A stretch of DNA of 64,000 nt. Source: Neopestalotiopsis rosae. Lineage: Eukaryota; Ascomycota; Sordariomycetes; Amphisphaeriales; Sporocadaceae. A model generated the notes under the pieces. That model saw only the letters and a program-made list of their open reading frames with translations. It made no database searches and was not told the origin of the DNA. Location: positions 1,054,001 through 1,118,000 of the forward strand of contig JALGAS010000010.1 of the NCBI GenBank assembly GCA_023078685.1. Reading direction: 5' to 3'. The translations under genes and the position numbers were made by a program. Below are positions 43,578-52,554 of this stretch, piece after piece (the first letter of the stretch is position 1; every line of letters starts with the position of its first letter).

Positions 43578-45500
43578 ATGGATCATCAGGCCACCAATGG
43601 CGCACACGCCACAATTCCAATGAAATGCGAACTCAAGACCTGGCAAACTCGCGACGATGGAAAAGGCAACAAAGTCCGCGTTGCTGTGCAGGATCACGAT
43701 TCCAAGATGCAGTCTGGAAATGACTCTTCTAGTCATGCTTTGGTTCTTGAGAGATATCTTGACAAGAAGGGAAAATTGCAGTCGACTACACTTGCCATCA
43801 ACTCCCCTCATATACTCAAGGCCCTGCGGGATGCTGTAGGCCGCTATCCAACAATTGCTTCCGATTTTGAAGAGTCATTCTCCATGACGAGCCCGTTTCA
43901 AATGCTCTATCATCACTGGGAAGACTTGGACAGATATAAGACAGGTCTCGACGATGGGGAAGATGACGCTAGGATGCACTTAAACTTGCTGTTTGGATTC
44001 ATGGAGTCGGAGATGGGTGAATCCAGAAGAGCAATTGAAAAGCAGTTTGCCAGAGGCTATTGCGAATTTGACAATCTCTGGCTCATGTTTAAGCCCGGTA
44101 TCCTAGCTGTCCAGCATTTCCAGTCTCATGCCTGGCTGCTGAGAGTAACCAAAACCGCATACGAGGAGACGCATAGTGATGGGAAGTGGCTTGAGGTACA
44201 TTGCGTGTACACTGGCCACGATGGAAAGCGTCCCGGAGAGACAAAGCACGTCGTCAAGGTGAAACAGAAGAATTGCTTTGCCCAGGGACATCCTGAGGAC
44301 ATCACCAACTTGCCAATCTATCCGCGCAACTACTATGTCGAGGATGAGTCGTTGGAAGAACGTCTTCGTGACCGAGGCAAGAGGTTCTTAGCACTCAGCT
44401 CCAAAAATTCGATCCAGAATTATGACGGATCTGCTGAATATCTTAAAGAATCACCTCCTGACTATTACCATCCCGATGAAACTAGCAGCTGGCAAGTCTG
44501 GTGCTCCTATGCAGAGAAAGGCCGGATCGTCCTGGACTTGGTCTCGTTTCTCGAAGAGAATTATAGCATGCCGATATCCAAACAACAGGACGAGTCAACA
44601 GCAGACCTGACAATGTGTCCTCCATACGTCTTCGGGTATTCATGTGGTCGCAAGGAATGGGGTCGTTTCCTTGTGTCCAATGTACGGGAATCAACTTGGA
44701 AATCGGACCCCTTCTCCTCTCTCGAAATAGCAAGCAATCAAAAGATGCTTGTGCAGGCCTTAGTCTCATCACATGATTTCCCGAATAATGATCGTGATCA
44801 GACTGAGCAAAAAGGCAAAGGATTGGTTTTCTTACTCCACGGTTCACCGGGTTCGGGAAAGACATTAACCGCAGAATGCGCGGCCGAGCTCTCTCATAGA
44901 GCCCTGTTCAGCTGCTCCATGTCTGAGCTGAACAAATACAACAGTCCATGGTATTTCGAGCAGCGCCTCGCTAAAGTACTGCGGCTCGCAACCACATGGA
45001 AAGCCGTGGTGCTTCTGGATGAGGCAGACGTCTTTCTTGAAGCCCGACGGGATGATTCAGCAGCTGATGGGCAGCGTAACGCTCTTGTCGCAGTGTTCCT
45101 ACGACATCTTGAGTACTTTGCAGGCATCGTGTTCCTGACCACAAATCGTATTCACGTTTTTGATGCTGCAATGAAGTCAAGAGTCCATCTGGCAATTGGA
45201 TTCAATCCTCCCGACACAGCAGCACGACGTGCGATATGGAGCCGCAATATCCAACAACTCCCGAAGGAACAGGTAGATCCCAGAGTCGAAGAGGCACTGG
45301 ATCGTCTTGCCACTGAGGAGTTGAATGGTCGTGAGATCGCAAACACACTTACGACGGCGACTACATTCGCTCGTTTCAGCAAAGAGCCGCTCCAATTCCG
45401 GCACATCGAAACGGTGATGGCTGTGAGGAGAGACTTTGAAGATGTCCTGAAGATAGGGAATCCAGCAGGTGATCACGCCTCATTTAATGTGACGGTTTAA
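43578..45500 (+). CDS. AAA ATPase with large N-terminal domain
   Basis: Single exon, 640 aa. The N-terminal 400 residues match the DUF7025-type domain of fungal AAA proteins (SPFQMLYHHWEDLDRY, HLNLLFGFMESEM, FDNLWLMFKPG). The AAA module is at the C-terminus: Walker A GSPGSGKT at 422-429, Walker B VVLLDEADVF with Asp481/Glu482, sensor 1 FLTTNR, and second-region RVHLAIGFNPPD. The pore-loop area is SMSELNKYN. Such cytosolic ATPases resemble ATAD3/Bcs1-like unfoldases; substrate and role are unknown. It sits inside the NLR-rich region, and its promoter is shared with the divergent NACHT gene. The start at 43578 is the first ATG after a C/T-rich leader. The end falls just after a helical lid region (ELNGREIANTLTTATTFARF). 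Confidence 0.9.
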   Translation: MDHQATNGAHATIPMKCELKTWQTRDDGKGNKVRVAVQDHDSKMQSGNDSSSHALVLERYLDKKGKLQSTTLAINSPHILKALRDAVGRYPTIASDFEESFSMTSPFQMLYHHWEDLDRYKTGLDDGEDDARMHLNLLFGFMESEMGESRRAIEKQFARGYCEFDNLWLMFKPGILAVQHFQSHAWLLRVTKTAYEETHSDGKWLEVHCVYTGHDGKRPGETKHVVKVKQKNCFAQGHPEDITNLPIYPRNYYVEDESLEERLRDRGKRFLALSSKNSIQNYDGSAEYLKESPPDYYHPDETSSWQVWCSYAEKGRIVLDLVSFLEENYSMPISKQQDESTADLTMCPPYVFGYSCGRKEWGRFLVSNVRESTWKSDPFSSLEIASNQKMLVQALVSSHDFPNNDRDQTEQKGKGLVFLLHGSPGSGKTLTAECAAELSHRALFSCSMSELNKYNSPWYFEQRLAKVLRLATTWKAVVLLDEADVFLEARRDDSAADGQRNALVAVFLRHLEYFAGIVFLTTNRIHVFDAAMKSRVHLAIGFNPPDTAARRAIWSRNIQQLPKEQVDPRVEEALDRLATEELNGREIANTLTTATTFARFSKEPLQFRHIETVMAVRRDFEDVLKIGNPAGDHASFNVTV

Positions 45501-45823
45501 GAATGCAAAGCCTAGAGTAGTAGGGTGCGGATCGGACAATCGAATGAGGGGTTCAACAGCCATCGTAGAATTAGGTGTCAACTTCGTGATGAGAGCTAAA
45601 TTTACTTCTTGGTCAAAGTTATCTATGAAGTCAGACCTGAGCCTGTGGCATAGTTGCCTCCATCCACGCAACAGATGGAAATCATACACGAGACTGTCTG
45701 TGTTCGGTGCCATACATGTATATCTAGACCGACCTTTCTCATCAATGCCACATAACAGCTTATACCTTGATCAGAGATTCGTCCGGCACTGAGTCAAGGC
45801 CCTTTGTCAGGCTATGTCCATTC
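45501..45823. other. intergenic between convergent genes
   Basis: The part from about 45772 is homologous to the relic at 36122-36250. Otherwise nothing is seen. Confidence 0.5.
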
Positions 45824-47450
45824 TCAGCGCCATCTAGCAACCCGCGCTCTCTCATATTCGGCTTCTGAAAAGCTACTCCAGGACTCATACTGGCATTTTG
45901 CAGTGGTTGAAACCTTGAAGCCTTCCAATTTGACACTGCCACTCAAGTATGGCAAGTTAATCATTCCTACAAACTTGGTGAAATCCTCATTGCTGAAATC
46001 CAAGTAGCCCGAGACTGGGTCAGGTTGGATCTCGCCCTCTCCCGTCTCGCGGCCACGCAATCGGATAAAGACTCGGCGAGCGGGAGCTCTGGCCGTCTTT
46101 GTGGGACGACCATATTGTCTCTTGATGTGTGAAGGCTCCGCCTTAGTCGGGAATTGCTTGCGTTTGCTTCCCAGGCCTCTGTACGATTGAGTCTCCTCTT
46201 CGTCGTGGCCATCGCTGTGATCATCGCTGTCTCTATCTCTATCTCTATCGCTATCGCTATCATAATCTTCGATGTCGCGTTCGCTGTATTGTTCGCTGTG
46301 GCTGTTGCTCTCGTTGTCGCTGTCACTGTGGCGGCGCCTATGTCTGTAATTGTCACTTTGGCTGTCGTTGTCTCCGCCACGGTCGCTATCGCTGTATCTG
46401 CGGCCATCGCTATCGCTCCCTCTATGCCGGTCACCGTCGCTGTACGTTTGGCTTTCTCTGTCGCTGTCTCGATCACGGTCGCTGTTGCTGTATCTTCGGC
46501 TCCCGCCATCGCTGTCGCTACGACTGTCGTCGGAGCTGTACCTGTCGGAATTTCTGTCGCTTTCGTCATCGTCTTCCTCAGTGTCGCTTTCGCTTTCGCT
46601 CTCGCTTTGATCTTTTATGTAGTCTTCAAGTGTATCTTCGGACAGAGCAATAAGCATGGTGCCCTCGAAATAGCCCAGATCCAAGTTGCCGGCAGAGATA
46701 TTCGGGGTAACACCACGACTAACATCCAGCGTGAATAGCGCCATTGACGGCCATTCTTTCGAGACTTGATCACATCGAATCACGTAGGAACCGCGGCATT
46801 TCTGCAGAGTCATTGGCTCAATGCTGTTGCGGTGGACACGGGAGCCTTCCCTTTGCACCTGCTGGACAAGTCTGTCGTGGTCTCTCATGGCAGCCGACCA
46901 CGATCTATCAGTCTTGCTGGCTTCTCGGCGGCTGGAGTCCATTCGAATAGTCCAGTCGTCTACTGCTCGGTCCCAAGCTCTCAAGGCAGGCTCATGGTCT
47001 CGTCTCATGTCCCGTTCTAGTTGAACCACTGACATAGGGACTTGTTCACACTATAAGTTGAGAAATTATTAGTGAATCTCACGGCCGAAAATCATCAATC
47101 CGTCATTGGAAAGACAAACTTACTCTGCCAGCAACAACGGAATCTCTCAATAGTTGCTGCAGTTCCGAGGATAGTGCAGATGATCGAAACGGGATACCGT
47201 ACCAACGAAGCTGGGCAACAAAGAATGATCTTTTGAATAGATCTCTGGCATCTTTTTGAGCTTCGTCTTGCTCGCGCCACGATCGCAATCGTCCCGGATA
47301 GAAGAGCACCAGCAGTCGTGATCCTTCAATGCGTCGTTCGGGTGTTGGTGTGGTTTGCGTGGGACCAAATTGTCGGCCGCGCAGTTCGAAGCCATTCCGG
47401 CGAAGGACGGGAGCCGATGGGCACTCGGGATGCAACGTATTTTCAGCCAT
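45824..47450 (-). CDS. unnamed fungal protein family with long Ser/Asp/Arg insert (two exons)
   Basis: Exon 1 is 47450-47124 and exon 2 is 47050-45824; the 73-bp intron has a GTAAGT donor and an acceptor at 47051 (CTTATAG), phase 0, giving 517 aa. The N-terminus (RRIEGSRLLVLFYPGRLRSW) is unrelated to known domains, and a helical stretch follows. The first half-domain is CRGSYVIRCDQV ... GNLDLGYFEGTMLIAL. A low-complexity insert of about 140 residues of Ser, Asp, Arg, Tyr and His comes next (RDRDSDRESQTYS-type repeats). The second half-domain is RLRGRETGEGEI ... SGYLDFSN ... GSVKLEGFKVS. The same two halves split by an acidic linker occur in the 17520-18173 protein. I know the RGRETGEGEI-type motif only from uncharacterised fungal proteins. 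The insert resembles disordered condensate-forming or SR-like sequence; a role in RNA or phase separation would be a guess. Confidence 0.75.
46195..46620 (-). repeat. low-complexity hexanucleotide-like repeat encoding Ser/Asp/Arg
   Basis: Imperfect cgctgt/cgctat/cactgt repeats fill about 420 bp of the exon and encode the Ser-Asp-Arg insert. Because the repeat period is a multiple of three, other frames on both strands also stay open here. Confidence 0.8.
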
Positions 47451-48075
47451 GTTGGGTGAGAAAAATCAACTGTCCTGATTGACAACCTCTCCTTCTTGTC
47501 CGCCAAGGATTGTACAATATTCAGGAATGAATCTGAATAACAGCCCGTTTGCTGCAATAAAAAACTGTTCCCGTAACTGGACGGGCGTTTGCTTTGGGCT
47601 AACACAAAAATACTTGCACACCCGCTGGCCCCGCCTGTAGGCTATTCACCCAGTGAACAAGACCCGCTAGGAGACCAACGCCAAAGCCCCCAGCGCCAGG
47701 TTCTGAACTCCAACCTCACCTCTGGCCGTGCTGCTACAGCAACAGACAGATTTATTCAATTTTCATGCTCACCTCAAATGCGTTATCTAAAGTCAATTCA
47801 GGTAAAACTGTAGACTGCGTCTCAAACCGTAAGACTGTGCATTGATCGCCCCATACCAAAACGGGCTTGCATTGATGGCGTCAGCTCTGGTTCGTACCAT
47901 AAATACTTCGTACAGGCCAGTCGCATTAGATATGCCACCTGAAGGGCGCGGGACGGGACGGGCACATAAGCCGCCAACAATATCCTGAACAAATTCAGGA
48001 TATCTTTTCGCACTCGTTAGTCGACTTTAATCTTCAAGGATCGCAAATATACAAGAGATTCAGTATATTCATAAA
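47451..48075. other. intergenic, divergent promoter region
   Basis: Lies between divergent genes. No other gene or motif is supported. Confidence 0.5.
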
Positions 48076-49056
48076 ATGGCCGAAGCAGCAGCAATTGCTA
48101 TCACCTACGTCCCTGCGGATTGTGGTTCCATCTTTCCTGGCAAGTCTAAAGCCCCACGGGCATTCCAAGATGCAGGCATCGTAAAGAAACTGCGACAATC
48201 AGGCTACCAACGCATCTCAGAGCACCACGCCTTGGAAGCTCCTGCAAACTATGTAATCTCAAGTCTGGGACCGAACAAAGTGCGCAACGAAGATCTAAAC
48301 GTCCAAGTATGTCACCAGGTCCAGAGCAGCCTCTCGCAGAGTCTAGCCTTGGCTGGTTATGGGAATCCACCGCCGTTCCAGCTTATACTCGGCGGCGAGT
48401 GCGGCATGTCACCAGGCGTGCTCTCTGCCTTCTGGCAACACACTGCCCAGAGCGGGCCCCAAAAGCGTGTCGGCTTTCTCTACATTGATGCTGACACGGA
48501 TCTGGCAACTCCTGATGACCTGAACAACACTGGTATCTTTGCAGGCATGAACATGACACACCTGATCCGCTCTCAGGGCGCGCTGAAGAGTATGGAGCAG
48601 TTCGCGCGGCCGACTGGCGAGCCGCTCTGCGATGCATCAAATACAGTCATGTTTGGGATAAACATGTCGAATCCCAGCAACAAGCCGGAGCACCTCGGAT
48701 ACCTGCTTGATCATGGCTACAGGGTGATCAGCTCATCCGCCGTTGCGCAGCAGCCCGTCCAACAAGCAACAGCGGCTCTCAAATTCCTCGAGGAAAGAGT
48801 CGACGTTATTGTGGTGCATCTCGACGTCGACTCTATCGATCCTAGAATGTTTCCTCTAGCAAACGTGCCCAATTACACTGGCGTCGATTTCGACCAGATG
48901 ATGCAAGCATTGGGTGTCATTTTAGGTAGTGAAAAGGTTGGTGGTCTGGTGATTGCGGAGGTCAATCCTGATCATGATCCAGGCTTGGACATGACCAACA
49001 GGCTTACAGATAGTATTGTTGACATGTTACATGTAAGGCTCGAGAAAGCTGAGTAG
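48076..49056 (+). CDS. arginase/ureohydrolase-fold protein with altered metal ligands
   Basis: Single exon, 326 aa, full length for the ureohydrolase family. The fold landmarks are all there: GGECGMSPG (normally GGDHS), FLYIDADTDLATP (normally DAHxDxN/T), VVHLDVDSIDP (SxDxDxxDP), and VIAEVNPDHDPG with Glu295 (catalytic Glu of ExNP). The metal-site Asp residues at 138, 142, 250 and 252 are kept. The first His ligand is Cys109, the His of DAHxD is Asp140, and the HG of the substrate loop (N-x-HG) is replaced by FAG near 155-157. This is therefore not a standard arginase or agmatinase. It may use a different metal, have a different substrate, or be a non-catalytic relative. Divergent from the 45824-47450 gene. 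Confidence 0.85.
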   Translation: MAEAAAIAITYVPADCGSIFPGKSKAPRAFQDAGIVKKLRQSGYQRISEHHALEAPANYVISSLGPNKVRNEDLNVQVCHQVQSSLSQSLALAGYGNPPPFQLILGGECGMSPGVLSAFWQHTAQSGPQKRVGFLYIDADTDLATPDDLNNTGIFAGMNMTHLIRSQGALKSMEQFARPTGEPLCDASNTVMFGINMSNPSNKPEHLGYLLDHGYRVISSSAVAQQPVQQATAALKFLEERVDVIVVHLDVDSIDPRMFPLANVPNYTGVDFDQMMQALGVILGSEKVGGLVIAEVNPDHDPGLDMTNRLTDSIVDMLHVRLEKAE

Positions 49057-50071
49057 CATCATGTTAGGAAAACTTCTCCGATGCAAATCGGAGATGTCTT
49101 CTTAGCATCCGTTTTGAGAGGTTAAGCCAAGTTGACTTGACTTATTCCATATTTTATAGTTGCAGACGGATGTGGACTATGCTACGCGGGACAACTAGCA
49201 TGCGCTGTGCTTTTCCCTTAGCGCGTTCTCGAATTGCTGTCAAGCATGACTTTATTATGGTCGACGAAGAGAATGAGATCGTTTGAGATTACGGTTAAGA
49301 TTTTATAGAAACAGACAATCTGTAAATAACATATGTTTATTCTTCTCATTCTTTCTCTTTTTCTTCTCCATTCTCATGCGCTCGACAGCCTACTTCTTCC
49401 GTGGTCCAATTCCCGGCAGCCAAGATGAACGAGAGGAACGAAAGTATTGGAAAACTCCTGCGCGATTGATAAGGTGACATATATGAAGAGGGTAAAATAA
49501 AAGCTAGAAAACCGGAATTCGGGAAGCTTGGTAGAAGGCAAACGGTATTTTTGGAGGCTGGCAAAGGCTGGCGATCAACCATTCTGTCACACAATGATTC
49601 ATAGTGATTCAAGAACAAGCTTCATGCTAGTCCGCGGCCCCTGAAAAAGCAACACGGCTAACGCACGAAGGAAGAATAGGCTGCCAAAAGTTCTCAAAAG
49701 TTCTCAAAAGTTCCGAAGTGTTTAGCACTAACACCAAGTATGGCTGCCGTGTTAGCGATAATCTGCATGGTCTGCTCGGTGCATGTTTAGCGCTTATAGA
49801 GAATCATACCGATGCCTAATGATGCACCAGAAATGTAGATTGACGATTCAATGTGTAGGACAGAGCAAGTGAAATATGATGATCGCTGAGCCTCACGTTG
49901 ATTCTGAATTGATTTAAATCCCGTCAAGTTGTCTTTGACAGATAATCTTTTCCATTCAATATCATTATCATCCATTGCTCATTCTCGTTACTCGTCGGTT
50001 CATGCTACTTGCCTTAGATTTTCGATATTCACAACGAGAGCAGCTCTTCAATAGTCGAACATACTTCGATA
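49057..50071. other. intergenic
   Basis: No gene seen. A three-copy caaaagttct tandem lies at about 49685-49714, and a T/C-rich tract at about 49335-49375. Confidence 0.5.
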
Positions 50072-51691
50072 ATGGCCTGGGACCTTTTGGGAGGTGATTG
50101 GAATCCCTTGGGCTGGACAAGCCCATGGGGTCTTCAGACGCCACTCGGCTCCGCTGAGAGGTGCAGTCCGGCCGGACTCTCCCTCCCCGACATCCCCGGA
50201 GTCAGTGTGCTGGCAATTGAAGCAGTAGATCACCGCAACTACACCTACATTCCCGGTCCCCTCGCTAGCGCGGTCTACCCGGACGCCAAAACGCTGCCAG
50301 ATCTTCATTTTTGCAACGTCACCGTCACCTACACGCACCCGGGCTGGCACGACACCATCAATGTCAACATTCTCCTCCCCACGGACGACTGGAACGGCAG
50401 GTTCACGGGCGTCGGCGGGGCCGCCCTCGTCACGGGCGGAGGGGAGCTCGCCGAGTCCAACATGGTGCCCATCATAGCGACGGGGTCCGCCACGGCCACC
50501 ACCGACGGCGGGCACTCTTCCGACGTTCTCGGCCCGGAGCTGACTGAACCCGCCTGGGCCCTGACTAGCCCCGGCAACGTCAATTGGCCGTTGCTCGTGG
50601 ACTTTGCCTCGGTGGCCCTGCATGACACGGCCACTATTGGTAAGGCGGTCGTAGAAGCATTTTACGGCACGGCACCGAAGTATTCCTATTTCTTTGGCGC
50701 TTCCACGGGCGGTCGGCAAGGTCACATGCTCGCGCAGAGGTATCCGTACGACTATGATGGCATCATTGCCCTCTTTCCGGCCATCAACTGGGTGCGCTTT
50801 TGGATGTCTGGTGTCTGGCCGGCCTTTGTCATGAATCAGTTGGGCACCTATCCCCAAAGTTGTGAAGTGGATGCCATCACGGCCGCAGCTGTGTCGACTT
50901 GCGACAAGTTGGATGGTGTGGAAGACGGGATCATCTCCAGAATTGATCTATGTCATTTCAAGGCTCGGGATGTAGTTGGCAAAAAGGTTCGATGCGACGA
51001 CGGCGCTGAGATTGATATAACTTCGGCCGCTGCAGAAGTGGTGCAAAAGACCTGGGATGGACCGCGAAGCTCGACGGGCGAGTTTCAATGGTATGGTTTC
51101 GGTGTGGGAACCCCTTTGACGGCGCCACCGACGGGCGCCACCCAGGTGCAATGCAATAAGGATGGCTCTTGTAAGCCTCTGGTCAATACAGCGTGGGTCA
51201 GATACTGGGTCAAAAAGAATCCTTCTTTTAACATAACCGGCATAACCCATCAAGAATGGGACGAGCTCTTCCGTGCATCCGTCAACGAATATGACTCCAT
51301 CATAGGTACCTCTGACCCGGATCTGTCCGTATTCAAGAGGAGAGGGGGCAAAATGTTGTTCTGGCACGGCACCGTCGACGCGGCGATTCCCTTTAATGGC
51401 AGCACCGACTACTACGACCGCGTCTTGAGTCGCGACCCCGAGGCTCAGGACTATTACCGATTCTTTGTGGCGCCTGGTGCCGGCCACTGCTTCAATTGCG
51501 GACCGGCGCCGCAATTCGGCATGCAAGATATTGTGGATTGGGTGGAGAATGGCGTAGCTCCCGACGTCTTGAGGGCCATTGGTACGGATGGGCTCGGCGT
51601 CGAGGTTGAAAGGGACATTTGTATGTACCCGAAGGTTCAGCACTACGTCGGTGGAGATCCAACAAGACCATCATCCTTCATTTGCGTCTAG
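50072..51691 (+). CDS. tannase/feruloyl esterase family hydrolase
   Basis: Single exon, 539 aa, the usual length for the family. The nucleophile elbow is GASTGGRQG (Ser211), the acid is in HGTVDAAIP (Asp436), and the His is in GAGHCFNCG (His472). Other family marks are the lid region with many Cys/Trp, calcium-loop-like CDKLDGVEDGIISR, and the ALFPAINW segment after the nucleophile. Family members hydrolyse galloyl, feruloyl or related esters of plant polymers. The family's CS-D-HC motif pairs a Cys before the Ser with the Cys after the His; here the first Cys is Ala210 while Cys473 remains. There is no clear signal peptide at the annotated start (MAWDLLGGDW), although the family is normally secreted and the sequence has N-x-T sites, so a 5' exon may be missing. 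GC-rich codon use. Confidence 0.9.
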   Translation: MAWDLLGGDWNPLGWTSPWGLQTPLGSAERCSPAGLSLPDIPGVSVLAIEAVDHRNYTYIPGPLASAVYPDAKTLPDLHFCNVTVTYTHPGWHDTINVNILLPTDDWNGRFTGVGGAALVTGGGELAESNMVPIIATGSATATTDGGHSSDVLGPELTEPAWALTSPGNVNWPLLVDFASVALHDTATIGKAVVEAFYGTAPKYSYFFGASTGGRQGHMLAQRYPYDYDGIIALFPAINWVRFWMSGVWPAFVMNQLGTYPQSCEVDAITAAAVSTCDKLDGVEDGIISRIDLCHFKARDVVGKKVRCDDGAEIDITSAAAEVVQKTWDGPRSSTGEFQWYGFGVGTPLTAPPTGATQVQCNKDGSCKPLVNTAWVRYWVKKNPSFNITGITHQEWDELFRASVNEYDSIIGTSDPDLSVFKRRGGKMLFWHGTVDAAIPFNGSTDYYDRVLSRDPEAQDYYRFFVAPGAGHCFNCGPAPQFGMQDIVDWVENGVAPDVLRAIGTDGLGVEVERDICMYPKVQHYVGGDPTRPSSFICV

Positions 51692-52554
51692 AATGCCTAG
51701 ATGGGAAGCGAATCAGGTCGCGATTCAAGTCTTTGTATCCTCTCATGACTGGTCGTACGGAGCCAAGTGAGCCAAGCAAGGCCCTACAAGCCATGGGCAG
51801 GATAGTGTTGATAGACTTATAAAAGCACTGCTGATTGAGCCAGAACCAGGCTCAAGCTGACTGAATCTTGATCAAGTCGTCCCAATCTTTGTCACCAAGT
51901 GTCACGATCGGTTTGTTTCAGGTCGCTGTCATTGAGTTGATATCAGTCTCTGCCAATTTGGTGCAGCGTTTATGAGATGCAGAACGGTGTCCTTCACAAA
52001 GTCCATCAGTGGCATCCAGAAACACCTTATTTACTGGGAACAGGCACCAGAAATGGCGAATTTCTAAGGTTTCGTTGACCTGTTACGTACTTTCATCGGA
52101 TCCAATGGCCCACTGAACCTCTACTTGCCGGTCAAAATGTCTTTGATGCACAATCACATATTACACTACATTCGTGTCAAGCCAATCTCGCTCAGAGGTC
52201 ACCGTCCGAAACTACCTATATGCACACACGAACAACCATACAATAGATACTTTTTTCAATGAACAACACTCCACAGCGTATCAGATCATGGCTTGCTTGG
52301 CGCCTCAGTGTTCCGACAGGGGTCCATGATTGGTGCGCAACGTGCGGGGTCCAGCTCCTGCATCGCGACCTGATCATGGGACGGTAAGCACTGCCCCAAA
52401 AGTCGAGGCTGAACATTTCTGGTAGGCAGGCAGGCAGCCGAATGGTTGATACTCACCAGAAAACAGTAGACTGCTTCATTTGCGGGCAACCAGCCGACTA
52501 CTCGTTTCCCAGCTTGGGTTACTCGACTATGTTCTAGTCGTGCGCACAGTTGAG
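51692..52554. other. intergenic
   Basis: No gene or repeat recognised in this stretch between two plus-strand genes. Confidence 0.5.

Noticed and set aside
46154..46738. Plus-strand hydrophobic frame of 194 codons antisense to the Ser/Asp/Arg insert
   Set aside because: It is produced by the three-periodic repeat in the real minus-strand exon. Its Ala/Val/Ile runs are the reverse complement of SDR codons.
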